From the NCBI RefSeq assembly GCF_030848495.1, contig NZ_JAVDDT010000012.1, positions 1 through 54,102 of the forward strand: a DNA stretch of 54,102 nt, in the 5' to 3' direction. Under the pieces are notes generated by a model. It was not told the origin of the DNA and did not search any database. It saw nothing but the letters and a program-made list of their open reading frames with translations. Position 1 is the first letter of the stretch, and each line of letters opens with the position of its first letter. A program made the position numbers and the translations under genes. Shown piece by piece: positions 31,512 to 40,255 of the stretch. The DNA comes from Natronospira bacteriovora. GTDB taxonomy: Bacteria > Pseudomonadota > Gammaproteobacteria > Natronospirales > Natronospiraceae.

Positions 31512-31784
31512 ATGAACACGGACGCATTACAGGGCTTTCTGACCTTCCGGGAACTGGATGCCGCCATGGCCCACGGCAAGGGCAGCGCCTTCCGGGCCTT
31601 CAAGCGCCTCGCCCCGCCCCTGCGGGAAGGCGAGGACTTCCTGCGCCTGACACCGGCAGACTCGGCCGACGCCATCGAAGCCCTGCGACGGCAGGCGCGC
31701 ATCTATCCGGCCAGCATCAACGTTGTGCTGCTGCACCCAGGCGCCGCCGACCGGGTTCGAGCAGGGATGCAGGCTCATGGCTGA
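31512..31784 (+). CDS. Small protein of unknown function, overlapping dinB
   Basis: A 90-residue soluble protein I do not recognise. The N-terminal half (FLTFRELDAAMAHGKGSAFR, then AFKRLAPPLREGEDFLRL) reads like a small helix-turn-helix with a wing, which would suggest DNA binding, but that is an impression only. The C-terminal half is helical. It starts 8 bases after the DUF4136 gene and its last 8 bases overlap the dinB start, so its translation is coupled to DNA polymerase IV. High third-position GC supports a real gene. Confidence 0.7.
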   Translation: MNTDALQGFLTFRELDAAMAHGKGSAFRAFKRLAPPLREGEDFLRLTPADSADAIEALRRQARIYPASINVVLLHPGAADRVRAGMQAHG

Positions 31785-32976
31785 CCGCCTGATCCTGCAC
31801 GTGGATCTGGATGCCTTCTATGCCTCGGTGGAACAGCTGGACAACCCCGAACTGCAAGGCCGGCCGGTCATCGTTGGTGGCCTGGGCGGACGCGGCGTGG
31901 TCTCAGCAGCCAGCTATGAAGCTCGCCGCTTCGGCGTGCATTCGGCCATGCCCGGGGCCCGCGCCCGCCAGCTCTGCCCGGAGGGCGTGTTTCTCGCCCC
32001 ACGCATGGCCCGCTACCGCGAACTCTCGGCCATCGTCTTCGACTGTTTCCGGGCCCTGACTCCCCTGGTGGAAGGCCTGTCCCTGGACGAGGCCTTTCTC
32101 GATCTGAGCGCCGACCCCGGCGCCCGTGAGCATCCGAAAGCCTGCGCCCAGGGGCTGCGGGAGCAGATTCGCGCCCGAACCGGCCTGGTGGCCTCGGTCG
32201 GCATCGCCCCCAACAAGTTCGTGGCCAAGCTGGCCTCGGATCTGGGCAAGCCGGATGGCCTGGTGCATGTCAGCGAAGCGGGCCTTCGTGCCTTTCTCGA
32301 TCCCCTGCCGGTGGAACGCCTCTGGGGGGTGGGCGAGGCAACCACCGCCCGGCTGCGACGGGCTGATATCCGCAGCTTCGGCGCCCTGCGGCGCACCCCG
32401 GAGCCACGTCTGCGGGCCCTGGTGGGTCGGCAGGCACCGCGTCTGCTGGCCCTGGCCCGTGGCGATGACCATCGGGCCGTGACCCCGGAACGGACAGCCC
32501 GCTCCATCAGCACCGAACGCACCTTCGATCGGGATCTGAAGGATCGCAGCGAACTGCAGACGTTGATGGCCGACATGGCCGAACAGGTCGCCGCCCGTCT
32601 GCGATCGAAATCCCTGCAGTGTCGCACCGTGGCGGTAAAACTGCGCAGCCCCGATTTTCGCACCTTCAGTCGCCAGCAGAGCCTGGGACAGCCCAGCGAT
32701 GCGGGGCCGGCACTTCGGCGCATTGCCCAGTCACTGGCGGATGAATGGTGGCGTCAGCAGGGTCCGCGGCCGCGTCTGCGCCTGGCCGGCGTGGTCGCTC
32801 GTGATCTGCTGGAAAACACCGGCCAGATGGGACTGTTCACCGGCAGGGACACGGCCGCGGGCAAGGACCGGGACACCGATCGCCTGCTGGATGCGGCACG
32901 TGAACGCTTCGGTGAGGGCCTATTGCGCCGGGGCATGGCGCGAGGCAAGCGCTCAGACAGTGAGCCCGGTGTCTGA
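31777..32976 (+). CDS. dinB: DNA polymerase IV (Y family)
   Basis: The error-prone translesion polymerase. The 399-residue protein has the palm-domain metal ligands D10 (HVDLDAFYASVE), D104 and E105 (LSLDEAFLD), the helix-hairpin-helix WGVGEAT region, the little-finger domain, and the beta-clamp binding motif Q350-M-G-L-F354 near the C-terminus. It is about 45 residues longer than E. coli DinB. The start at 31777 overlaps the upstream small gene. No clear LexA box is visible before the operon. Confidence 0.94.
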   Translation: MADRLILHVDLDAFYASVEQLDNPELQGRPVIVGGLGGRGVVSAASYEARRFGVHSAMPGARARQLCPEGVFLAPRMARYRELSAIVFDCFRALTPLVEGLSLDEAFLDLSADPGAREHPKACAQGLREQIRARTGLVASVGIAPNKFVAKLASDLGKPDGLVHVSEAGLRAFLDPLPVERLWGVGEATTARLRRADIRSFGALRRTPEPRLRALVGRQAPRLLALARGDDHRAVTPERTARSISTERTFDRDLKDRSELQTLMADMAEQVAARLRSKSLQCRTVAVKLRSPDFRTFSRQQSLGQPSDAGPALRRIAQSLADEWWRQQGPRPRLRLAGVVARDLLENTGQMGLFTGRDTAAGKDRDTDRLLDAARERFGEGLLRRGMARGKRSDSEPGV

Positions 32977-33054
32977 ACGATGCTTCGGGCCCGCTGGAGC
33001 CGCTGGCCGAATTGCCGCTATGCTGTCGTCTGAACTGGTTACCGGAGCCCGTGA

Positions 33055-34887
33055 ATGAGCCGTCATCCCGCCATCGCCTACCTGGATGGACACCGCCTGC
33101 GACTGGCCTTGCAGGTCGGCGTCCATCAGCTGCTCAGCCGGCAGCAGCACCTGAACAAGATCAATGTCTTTCCGGTCGCGGACGGCGATACCGGCACCAA
33201 CCTCAGCCTCACCCTCCACGCCATGCTTGGCGGCCTGCGGGCCCGGCCGGAACGCCATGCCGGGCGCGCCCTGGCACGGGTGGCCGATGCCGGCCTGGAT
33301 GGTGCCCGAGGCAATTCCGGGGCCATCATGGCGCAGTTCTTCCAGGGGCTGTCGGATGCCGCCGCAGCCCATGCCCGGCTGAGCCCGGATCATTTCGCCG
33401 TGGCGGCGCATGCCGGTGCGAGCTACGCCCGCGAAGCCCTGAGTGAGCCCCGAGAGGGCACGCTGCTGAGCGTTCTCTCGGCCTTTGCCGAAGCCGTGCG
33501 GCAACAGGCCGCACGCCGCCGCGCCGATTTCATCACCCTGCTGGATGACGCCCTTCAACAAAGCGAAATCGCCCTGGCCCGCACGCCGGATCAGCTGGCG
33601 GTACTGCGCAAGGCCGGGGTCGTGGATGCCGGAGCGGAAGGCTTTGTGGAACTGCTGCGCGGCATGCGCGACTTTCTCAGTGAGGGCGAGGCGCGCCGGC
33701 CGCCGGCCGCCACCATCGCAGGGCTGGACGGCGAAGCCGCCCATGCCCATGAAGGGGATGAGGCCCAGGCCACGCACCGTTACTGCACGGAATGCGTGGT
33801 GCTGGGAGAGGACATGGATCCGCGCAAGCTGCGCGAAGCCCTCACGGATGAAGGTGATAGCCTGGTCATTGCCGGCGCCCGCCACAAGCTCAAGGTTCAC
33901 CTGCACACCAACCAGCCGGATCGGGCCTTCAACATTGCCGCCGGTTTCGGTGAAGTGCACGGCCAGAAGGCCGACGACATGTGGCAGCAACAGCGGGATG
34001 TGAGCAACCGCAGCCGCAAGGTGGCCATCGTCACCGATTCCGCCGCTGACATTCCGGACAAGCTCATCGACGAGCTGGGCATTCACGTCATCCCCGTGCA
34101 TGTGCGTTTCGGCGAAGCCAGCTACCTGGACAAGCTGAGCATGAGCTGGGAAGACTTCTACCGACGCCTGGACGAAGACCCCAATCACCCGGCCACCTCC
34201 CAACCGGCTCCGGGTGAGTTCCGCCGCATCTACCAGATGCTGGCCAGCCATTACGACAGCATCATCTCGATTCACGTCACGGCCGCCGCCTCCGGTACCT
34301 GGCAATCCGCGGTGAGCGCGGCCAGGCGCCTGGAAGACGCGGACATTCACGTGGTGGACAGCCGCAGTGTGTCGGCCGGGCTCGGGCAGCTGGTGATGGC
34401 CGCCGCCGAGAAGGCCGGTGAAGGGGCCGATGCCCGGGCCGTTCTCGAACACATGGAGGCCCATCGGGATCGCACCCGCGTCTGGGGCGCGGTGGCTGAT
34501 CTCAGTTTCGGGGTGCGCGGTGGCCGGGTGTCACCGGCCAAGCAGAAGATCGTGGATGCCCTGCACCTCACTCCCGTCCTGACCGCCCGTCGCAACGGCA
34601 AGGTGGATGCCGGCGGCGTCCTGTTCGGCCAGAGCCGAACGGTGGAACGCTTCACCGGCTTCGTCGCCCGACGCGCCCGCAAAGGGCGCCACTATCGCCT
34701 GCTTGTGGGTCACTGCAATGCCGCCGAGGAGGGCCAGGCCCTGCTGGATGCCCTGCGGCAGCGAATCCCGGAGGTGGACGCCCTCCCCCTGGTACCGGTG
34801 GGCCCGGCACTTGGCGCCCATGCCGGCCCCGGCACCCTGGTGGCCTCCCTGCAGGAACGCGACGTGGATGACCCCCGAACGCCATGA
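33055..34887 (+). CDS. DhaL/FakA-like kinase fused to a DegV/FakB-like fatty-acid-binding domain
   Basis: A 610-residue three-part protein. Residues about 8-205 are a DhaL-type ATP-binding domain with the Mg/ATP motif D43-G-D-T-G-T-N49. Residues about 235-315 match the middle domain of FakA (YCTECVVLG, GDSLVIAG, VHLHTNQP). Residues about 320-600 are a DegV domain with VTDSAADIP, the TSQPAPGEF segment and the SGTWQSA lipid-carboxylate loop. In Firmicutes, FakA and FakB are separate and together phosphorylate exogenous fatty acids. Here kinase and carrier are one chain, so the same reaction is plausible but unproven. The following peptidase gene overlaps by 4 bases (ATGA). Confidence 0.85.
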   Translation: MSRHPAIAYLDGHRLRLALQVGVHQLLSRQQHLNKINVFPVADGDTGTNLSLTLHAMLGGLRARPERHAGRALARVADAGLDGARGNSGAIMAQFFQGLSDAAAAHARLSPDHFAVAAHAGASYAREALSEPREGTLLSVLSAFAEAVRQQAARRRADFITLLDDALQQSEIALARTPDQLAVLRKAGVVDAGAEGFVELLRGMRDFLSEGEARRPPAATIAGLDGEAAHAHEGDEAQATHRYCTECVVLGEDMDPRKLREALTDEGDSLVIAGARHKLKVHLHTNQPDRAFNIAAGFGEVHGQKADDMWQQQRDVSNRSRKVAIVTDSAADIPDKLIDELGIHVIPVHVRFGEASYLDKLSMSWEDFYRRLDEDPNHPATSQPAPGEFRRIYQMLASHYDSIISIHVTAAASGTWQSAVSAARRLEDADIHVVDSRSVSAGLGQLVMAAAEKAGEGADARAVLEHMEAHRDRTRVWGAVADLSFGVRGGRVSPAKQKIVDALHLTPVLTARRNGKVDAGGVLFGQSRTVERFTGFVARRARKGRHYRLLVGHCNAAEEGQALLDALRQRIPEVDALPLVPVGPALGAHAGPGTLVASLQERDVDDPRTP

Positions 34888-36356
34888 GGCTCGGATTGCT
34901 GCCGCTCCTCTGCCTGCTGCCCCTGGCCCTTTCGGCCAGCGTGCTCGAACAACGGCACCCCTACCAGATACACGTGGACAAGCACTTCAATCAGATGACC
35001 GTGGCGGCCTGTTTTGAGCGCCGGGTGCCCGAGACCCTGCTGGCCGCCTCCAACGACGCCAGCCGCCTGCTGCGCGACCCTCACATCATTGTTGACGGCG
35101 ACAAGCGACCCCTGCGGGTCATGCGCAACCGCATGACCATCCCCAGTCAGCCGGATGACCTCTGTGTGCATTACGCAGTGGATCTGGGTCTGGCGGCCCG
35201 CAGCCGCAGCCTCGGCATTGCCGCCCGCACCGGCGATGCCCTGGTGCTGTCACCACGGATCTGGCTGTGGCGTCCTCGCCGACTGACTCGTTACGCGGAC
35301 ATCGAACTGAGCTTCGATCTGCCACCGGAATTCAGCCTCTCCACCCCCTGGCCACGGATTGGTGAGGACAGTGAAGGGCGACCACGCTTCCGGCTCGATC
35401 ACCCACCCCTGGGCTGGGACAGCAGCATTGCCATTGGCCGCTTTGAAACCTTCACACTGCACAACGACGACATCCAGGTCGATGTTGCCCTGGCCAACGG
35501 CCCCAGTGATCCGCCACCGCCCTCGTCGGTTGAGGCCTGGCTGCAGCCGGGTCTGGACGCCGCCGCCACCATCTTCGGCGGCTTTCCCGGGCACCGGGCG
35601 CAGGTGATCGTCGTGCCACTGGACAGCGGCGACCGCCCCCTGGCCCAGGGGCGGGTCAGCCGTGCCGGTGGCATGGGGCTGCTGCTGGGCATGAGCACCA
35701 GCCGACCCGAAAGCGACTATCACCTGGACGGTCTGGTCGCCCACGAATTCATGCATCTGCTGCATCCGCCGGTCATCCCCCATCACCGCTGGCTGTCCGA
35801 GGGAATCGCCAGCTACTACCAGTACATCGGCCTGGCCCGTGCCGGACACCTGAGCGAAGCCGAGGCCTGGCAACGCCTGCTGGCCGACATGTACGACGGT
35901 TACTGGGATCGCCGCCAGGGCACCCTGCGCGACATCACGATGCGAATGAGTGGTGGCGGCGCCGATTACGTGTACTGGGCCGGCGCCGCCCTGATGCTCA
36001 TGAGTGACGTGGCCCTTCGCAGCCGTGAGGAAGACGCCACCACCCTGGATCATGTGCTGGCCGAGTGGGCCCGCTGCTGTTTCCACGAACGCCGTGCCCA
36101 TGACGGCCGTGACAGCCTTCGGCGTCTGGACAAGTTCGCCGGCGGCGAGCCCGTCTTCGCCCCCCTTTACGACGAACACGTATTGAGCACCCGCTTCCCG
36201 GACATCAGCGCCCTGCTCCAGGCCCTGGGCCTGCCCGAGCTGGGTGAGCATGGCGAAGACTTTCAACTGGATGACGACGCCCCCCTGGTCTCCATCCGGC
36301 GGGCCATAATGAGGGCTCACGACAGGCCGCTGCTGGACACACCGCGCGAGGAATGA
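34884..36356 (+). CDS. Exported gluzincin metallopeptidase, M61-like
   Basis: A 490-residue exported protein with a short signal peptide (about 1-18). The middle carries a zinc-peptidase motif H287-E-F-M-H291 and a downstream E306 in WLSEGIASYY as probable third zinc ligand. This arrangement resembles M61 glycyl aminopeptidases and M1-like enzymes. The N-terminal half (about 20-230) is beta-rich, as in M61. Overall similarity to well-known members is weak by eye, so the family assignment is tentative. It overlaps the FakAB-like gene by ATGA and is the last protein gene before the tRNA locus. Confidence 0.75.
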   Translation: MRLGLLPLLCLLPLALSASVLEQRHPYQIHVDKHFNQMTVAACFERRVPETLLAASNDASRLLRDPHIIVDGDKRPLRVMRNRMTIPSQPDDLCVHYAVDLGLAARSRSLGIAARTGDALVLSPRIWLWRPRRLTRYADIELSFDLPPEFSLSTPWPRIGEDSEGRPRFRLDHPPLGWDSSIAIGRFETFTLHNDDIQVDVALANGPSDPPPPSSVEAWLQPGLDAAATIFGGFPGHRAQVIVVPLDSGDRPLAQGRVSRAGGMGLLLGMSTSRPESDYHLDGLVAHEFMHLLHPPVIPHHRWLSEGIASYYQYIGLARAGHLSEAEAWQRLLADMYDGYWDRRQGTLRDITMRMSGGGADYVYWAGAALMLMSDVALRSREEDATTLDHVLAEWARCCFHERRAHDGRDSLRRLDKFAGGEPVFAPLYDEHVLSTRFPDISALLQALGLPELGEHGEDFQLDDDAPLVSIRRAIMRAHDRPLLDTPREE

Positions 36357-36368
36357 AGGCGGGGCACC

Positions 36369-36398
36369 GTGACCGGGAGGCGCGACGAAGGCTATAAT
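36369..36398 (+). promoter_or_regulatory. Promoter of the tRNA-Ile2 locus
   Basis: GTGACC (36369-36374) and a perfect TATAAT (36393-36398) are 18 bases apart. They lie 33 bases before the truncated tRNA copy and about 245 bases before the intact tRNA. A GC-rich CGCGGGC follows the -10, like the discriminator of stringently controlled tRNA promoters. No comparable promoter is seen between the two tRNA sequences. Confidence 0.65.
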
Positions 36399-36430
36399 CG
36401 CGGGCTGGTCTGGTGCAGCATTCATTTCAA

Positions 36431-36461
36431 GGGCCTGTAGCTCAGTTGGTTAGAGCAGGGG
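36431..36461 (+). pseudogene. Truncated 5' half of tRNA-Ile2
   Basis: These 31 bases are identical to the first 31 bases of the intact tRNA at 36642: acceptor 5' strand, D arm and the 5' strand of the anticodon stem. Two more bases upstream (AA) also match. Identity stops abruptly in the anticodon stem/loop region. A 9-base anticodon-loop-like string CATAATCCC reappears at 36566-36574, but no matching T arm and acceptor 3' strand follow. It is not a functional tRNA as it stands. Confidence 0.75.
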
Positions 36462-36641
36462 GCGAACCGGGACCGAAATGCCGGTGGCATTTCGCAGCCC
36501 GGTGAGCGACCGGCCATGGATGGCCGGGCTGGACCGCGCGCGGAGCAGGATTGCGCAGCGCGAGGCATAATCCCGTGCGGTCGAGGGTGCTCAATGCACC
36601 CGAGAACGCTGGCCTGAATCCGGCACGACACTGTTTTCGAA
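36462..36641 (+). other. Hairpin-rich transcribed spacer of unknown function
   Basis: About 180 bases without an ORF that can fold into four consecutive hairpins: 36466-36503 (6-bp outer stem plus 9-bp perfect inner stem), 36510-36527 (8-bp perfect stem around GG), 36532-36582 (9-bp outer stem with one G-U pair plus an internal GGATT/AATCC stem) and 36585-36601 (6-bp stem, 5-nt loop). It lies between the tRNA promoter and the intact tRNA. A 10-base string TCCGGCACGA (36619-36628) recurs just after the intact tRNA (36735-36744), hinting that the whole tRNA unit was duplicated. Confidence 0.6.
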
Positions 36642-36718
<77 letters not shown>

Positions 36719-36743
36719 TTTTCCTTCACCGGATTCCGGCACG

Positions 36744-36776
36744 AAAAAAAGGGGAGCCGATGGCTCCCCTTCTTTC
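36744..36776. terminator. Bidirectional terminator between tRNA-Ile2 and the convergent lipoprotein gene
   Basis: An 8-bp GC-rich stem (36751-36758 with 36762-36769) with a 3-nt loop. On the plus strand it is followed by a T/C-rich run; on the minus strand it is followed by seven T (complement of 36744-36750). The minus-strand signal for the lipoprotein gene is the stronger one. Confidence 0.85.
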
Positions 36777-36800
36777 TTCATTCAACCTCTATCAATCACG

Positions 36801-37706
36801 TCAGTGGCGAATGAACTCCAGCTGCGTGTCGTCCTGCATCCAGCTCTGCTCACTGAACACCGGACCGGGTTCGGCCAGCACGCGGATATCAGCAGCCGTG
36901 GCGGTATCCTGACCCAGGCTGAGCTCGGCGCGTCCGTCATTGGAGCGGAAGGCGAGTACCCCCTGAGCGGCTTGCGTGGCCATACCGTCAAAGACCATCG
37001 GCTGACCCGGCAGGGTGGACATGACCAGGCGCTCACCGGCATGCGCTTCGGCAACCAGCTTGAAACTGACCTCGCGCTGACCCTGGTGCTGCGTCACATT
37101 CATCTGCAGCTGCCCCATCAGCTGATCGTCCTGCTTGAAGTAGTAGTCGGCTTCCCCGTTCTGGCCAATGGACAGCTCGGCAATGGCGGTCAGCAGGGAA
37201 AGCTGATCGGCGGCACGATCATGTCGATCCTGGCTGGCAGCCAGGGTAGCGGCGGCGGGCGCCCAGGAACCCTCGTCCACGAACTCCAGGGTGGCTTCAC
37301 GATCGGAAGGCTCAAGGGTGACGGTAAGACGATAATTGTAGGTTCCCGGATCCCAGCCCTCGACCTCGATCGTCCAGCTTCCTTCCCGCGGGTCATCGAA
37401 TTCGCATTCGTCTGGCTGCGTACCCGCATTGAATGAGCCACAGCTGGGCGCCCCACCGGGGCCGATCACCCATAGATCCGCATCACCGCCCAGTTCATGC
37501 AGACGAACCGTCAGCTTGGTGGTATCTGCCGGCACTTCGGTTTCATACTCGTGCCAGACATCCTCAGAAATGCTCCGGCTTTCCGACGCGGTGTTGATGC
37601 CACCACCGTCATCGCTGCTGCTGTTACAGCCGGCCAATGCCAGTGCCGACATGGCAATGACGACACCGCCCCAGCGGCCCCATGTATTGATTGTTTCCTT
37701 ATCCAT
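36801..37706 (-). CDS. Lipoprotein with PPC (pre-peptidase C-terminal) domain
   Basis: A 301-residue exported protein. The signal peptide ends in the lipobox LAGC, followed by a flexible Ser/Asp/Gly tether (NSSSDDGGG). Residues about 45-130 form a PPC-type beta-sandwich: VRLHELGGDADLWV, then EFDDPREGSWTIEVEGWDPGTYNYRLTV, with two cysteines between. The C-terminal half (about 140-301) is unrecognised and beta-rich. There is no peptidase domain, so the PPC module here is free-standing on a lipoprotein. The start at 37706 has AAGG upstream; an ATG at 37724 is the alternative. Confidence 0.8.
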   Translation of the reverse strand: MDKETINTWGRWGGVVIAMSALALAGCNSSSDDGGGINTASESRSISEDVWHEYETEVPADTTKLTVRLHELGGDADLWVIGPGGAPSCGSFNAGTQPDECEFDDPREGSWTIEVEGWDPGTYNYRLTVTLEPSDREATLEFVDEGSWAPAAATLAASQDRHDRAADQLSLLTAIAELSIGQNGEADYYFKQDDQLMGQLQMNVTQHQGQREVSFKLVAEAHAGERLVMSTLPGQPMVFDGMATQAAQGVLAFRSNDGRAELSLGQDTATAADIRVLAEPGPVFSEQSWMQDDTQLEFIRH

Positions 37707-37947
37707 CACCTTTTCTTCCTCCATGGTGTGTAATTCTTGATTTTGGCGCCGGACAAACGGTTCGCTTGCACCAGGATCAGGCAACATCCCTATTTCCGCT
37801 GCACCGACAAAGGGAAGTATTGGCGAGGGGGACTGGGGCAGCCACCCCCCATACGGGCTACCCCGGCAGAAAAATGCTATCTGCTACGCAAGTTCCCGGT
37901 TTGGCGATATGATGACAAGATCGTTCGCACACGAATGAAGGGGCCCC

Positions 37948-40236
37948 ATGAGCAGGCAGGCACTTCTGCCCGGAATCCACTGGCCGGGCCCGGTCGGTCG
38001 GGTACCGCTGTGGCTGTTCACACTGACCGTGGTCGCGTTCTACCTGGGTTCGGCCGCCCTGGCCATCCATTTCATCGGTGCGGGCCCGGTGGCCACCATC
38101 TGGCCGGCGGCCGCCGTGGCCCTGGCTGCCTTTCTGCTGGCGGGCTGGTGGATGCTGCCGGTGATTCTCGTGGCGGATATTGCCAGCGCCTGGCTCAATG
38201 GCCTGCCTGTCCTGCCGCTGGCGGTTGCAGGCAATACACTGGGCCCGTTGCTGGGGGCCATCGTCTTCCGCCGGATCGTCAGTCTCTCACCCCTGCCACA
38301 GAGCCTGCGTGAAACCGCACGTCTGCTGTTTCTGATCCTCCCCCTGATTGCCGTGATCACGACCCTTTCCGGCGTCCTCGCCGTTCAGTTGGCGGGCCGG
38401 CTGAATGACATCGATTCTGCGATACTGATGGGCAGCTGGTGGCTGGGCGACATGCTGGGTCTGGTTGCCTTCGCACCACTGTTCATGGCGCTTGGAACCC
38501 GCATCTGCGGTTTCACCGGCGTGCTGTCCGGACGTTCCGGTGCCGGGCGCGAGGAGACGCTGCTTGTGGTAAGCGGCATGCTTGTACTGGCCTCCGTGAC
38601 CTGGCTGCTGCCCGATCGGCCAGCCCTGTTGCCGGCGCTGGGCAACGACGGCCTGCAGGTGATTCCCCTCATGCTGCTCCTGTTCGTGATGACCCTGTGG
38701 TCGGCTCTGAGACTGCCTTCCCTGCTGACCTATTGCCTGCTGCCCCTGGCCATCCTCATTGCACTGGATCACGGCACCAGCAATCTGCAGACCATGAACG
38801 ACATGGCGATCACCCTGCAGTGGCTGCTTCTGCTGCCGGCCCTGCTGATCATGGCGGCTGCCACACACCTGATCGAGGCCGGCGACCGGGAGCGAGACTT
38901 CTTCGAGCAGCGCCTGCGCTACCAGTCGGCCCACGACCCCCTGACCGGCCTGCTCAACCGGCGCGCCTTCGAACGACGGGCCAGGGAGGGGCTGGCGTCG
39001 GCAAGAAGTGAACGGGAAACCTTGCTTGCCTATCTGGATCTGGATCAGTTTCAGACGGTGAATGACACCCTTGGGCATGGCGTGGGTGACGAAATGCTGG
39101 CCGAGCTGGCCAAGCACATGGGCGATGTGCTGACCGAGGAGGACTGCCTCGCCAGGCTGGGCGGCGACGAGTTCGGCCTGATCATTGACGGTCAGTGGGA
39201 GGAAGATGGCGGGGAACGCCTGCAGACACTGCATCGGCATATCGAGGCATTCCGCTTTCTGCGCAGTGGCCGCAGTTTTTCCGTTCGCGCCAGCATCGGC
39301 GTAACCACCCTCAGCGGTGATCCGGAAGACTACGGGCGACTTCTGGGAACCGCCGACGTGGCCTGCATGAAAGCCAAGGAGGAGGGTCGCAACCGCATCC
39401 TGTTCAGCACCGGACCAGACGAAGTCCACCAGCGTCTGGACGAAATGGAATGGCTGCCGATCATTCAGAATGCCCTGGACGAGGGGCGGATCCAGCTGCA
39501 TTCCCAGGCTCTGGTGAACCTCAATGGCGATTACCAGCAGAAGCCAACCATCGAGATACTCTGCCGCCTGTTCGATACCGCGGGCGAGTTACTGTCACCG
39601 GCTCGATTCATTCCGGCGGCGGAGCGTTTCGGCCTGATGCCGGAGCTGGATCGACAGGTAGTCCAGCGGGCTCTGGAATGGCTGGCAAGCACGGAACGAC
39701 CACCCGGCCGCTGCTTCATCAATCTGTCCGCAACATCCATCAGCCAGGCGGAGTTTGTCGAGGAGCTGGTCGACGCCATCCGCGACAGCGGCGTACCGGG
39801 TCAGCGCCTGGGTTTCGAGATCACCGAAACCGCCACCATTCGCAATTACGCCTCCGCCCACCGCCTGATCCGCCAGTTGCAGGGCCTGGGCTGCGTCGTT
39901 GCCCTGGACGATTTCGGCGCCGGCATGTCCTCTTTCGGTCACCTGGAAGAGTTGGCGGTGGATTTTGTAAAGATCGACGGGCGATTCGTGCGCTCCATGT
40001 CGGAACGCCCCATGAACGAAGCCATCGTACGCTCGATCAGTGAAATCGGTCGCTCCAGCGGCATTCGCACGGTGGCGGAATGCGTGGAGAATGCCGAAAC
40101 CGTGGCCATGCTGCGGCGAATCGGCATCGATTATGCCCAAGGCTTCCATTTCGGCCGCCCGGCCCCCCTGGAAGAAGTCCCACCCAGGGAAGCAACACCG
40201 GCTGAAGCGCCAATGAAGCCGGCCCCCTCAAGCTGA
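37948..40236 (+). CDS. MASE1–GGDEF–EAL c-di-GMP enzyme
   Basis: A 762-residue inner-membrane protein. Residues about 20-310 form a MASE1-like sensor with about eight hydrophobic helices. Residues about 330-495 are a GGDEF domain with intact GGDEF (405-409) but no R-x-x-D inhibitory site. Residues about 510-750 are an EAL domain with E536-I-L in place of EAL, FINLSATSIS, the D654/D655 pair (DDFGAGMSSF) and KIDGRF. Both halves look catalytically possible, so it may make or degrade c-di-GMP depending on the signal. It is transcribed alone; the stop lies 19 bases from the convergent kinase gene. Confidence 0.9.
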   Translation: MSRQALLPGIHWPGPVGRVPLWLFTLTVVAFYLGSAALAIHFIGAGPVATIWPAAAVALAAFLLAGWWMLPVILVADIASAWLNGLPVLPLAVAGNTLGPLLGAIVFRRIVSLSPLPQSLRETARLLFLILPLIAVITTLSGVLAVQLAGRLNDIDSAILMGSWWLGDMLGLVAFAPLFMALGTRICGFTGVLSGRSGAGREETLLVVSGMLVLASVTWLLPDRPALLPALGNDGLQVIPLMLLLFVMTLWSALRLPSLLTYCLLPLAILIALDHGTSNLQTMNDMAITLQWLLLLPALLIMAAATHLIEAGDRERDFFEQRLRYQSAHDPLTGLLNRRAFERRAREGLASARSERETLLAYLDLDQFQTVNDTLGHGVGDEMLAELAKHMGDVLTEEDCLARLGGDEFGLIIDGQWEEDGGERLQTLHRHIEAFRFLRSGRSFSVRASIGVTTLSGDPEDYGRLLGTADVACMKAKEEGRNRILFSTGPDEVHQRLDEMEWLPIIQNALDEGRIQLHSQALVNLNGDYQQKPTIEILCRLFDTAGELLSPARFIPAAERFGLMPELDRQVVQRALEWLASTERPPGRCFINLSATSISQAEFVEELVDAIRDSGVPGQRLGFEITETATIRNYASAHRLIRQLQGLGCVVALDDFGAGMSSFGHLEELAVDFVKIDGRFVRSMSERPMNEAIVRSISEIGRSSGIRTVAECVENAETVAMLRRIGIDYAQGFHFGRPAPLEEVPPREATPAEAPMKPAPSS

Positions 40237-40255
40237 AGGGCCGAGAGACAACCCC

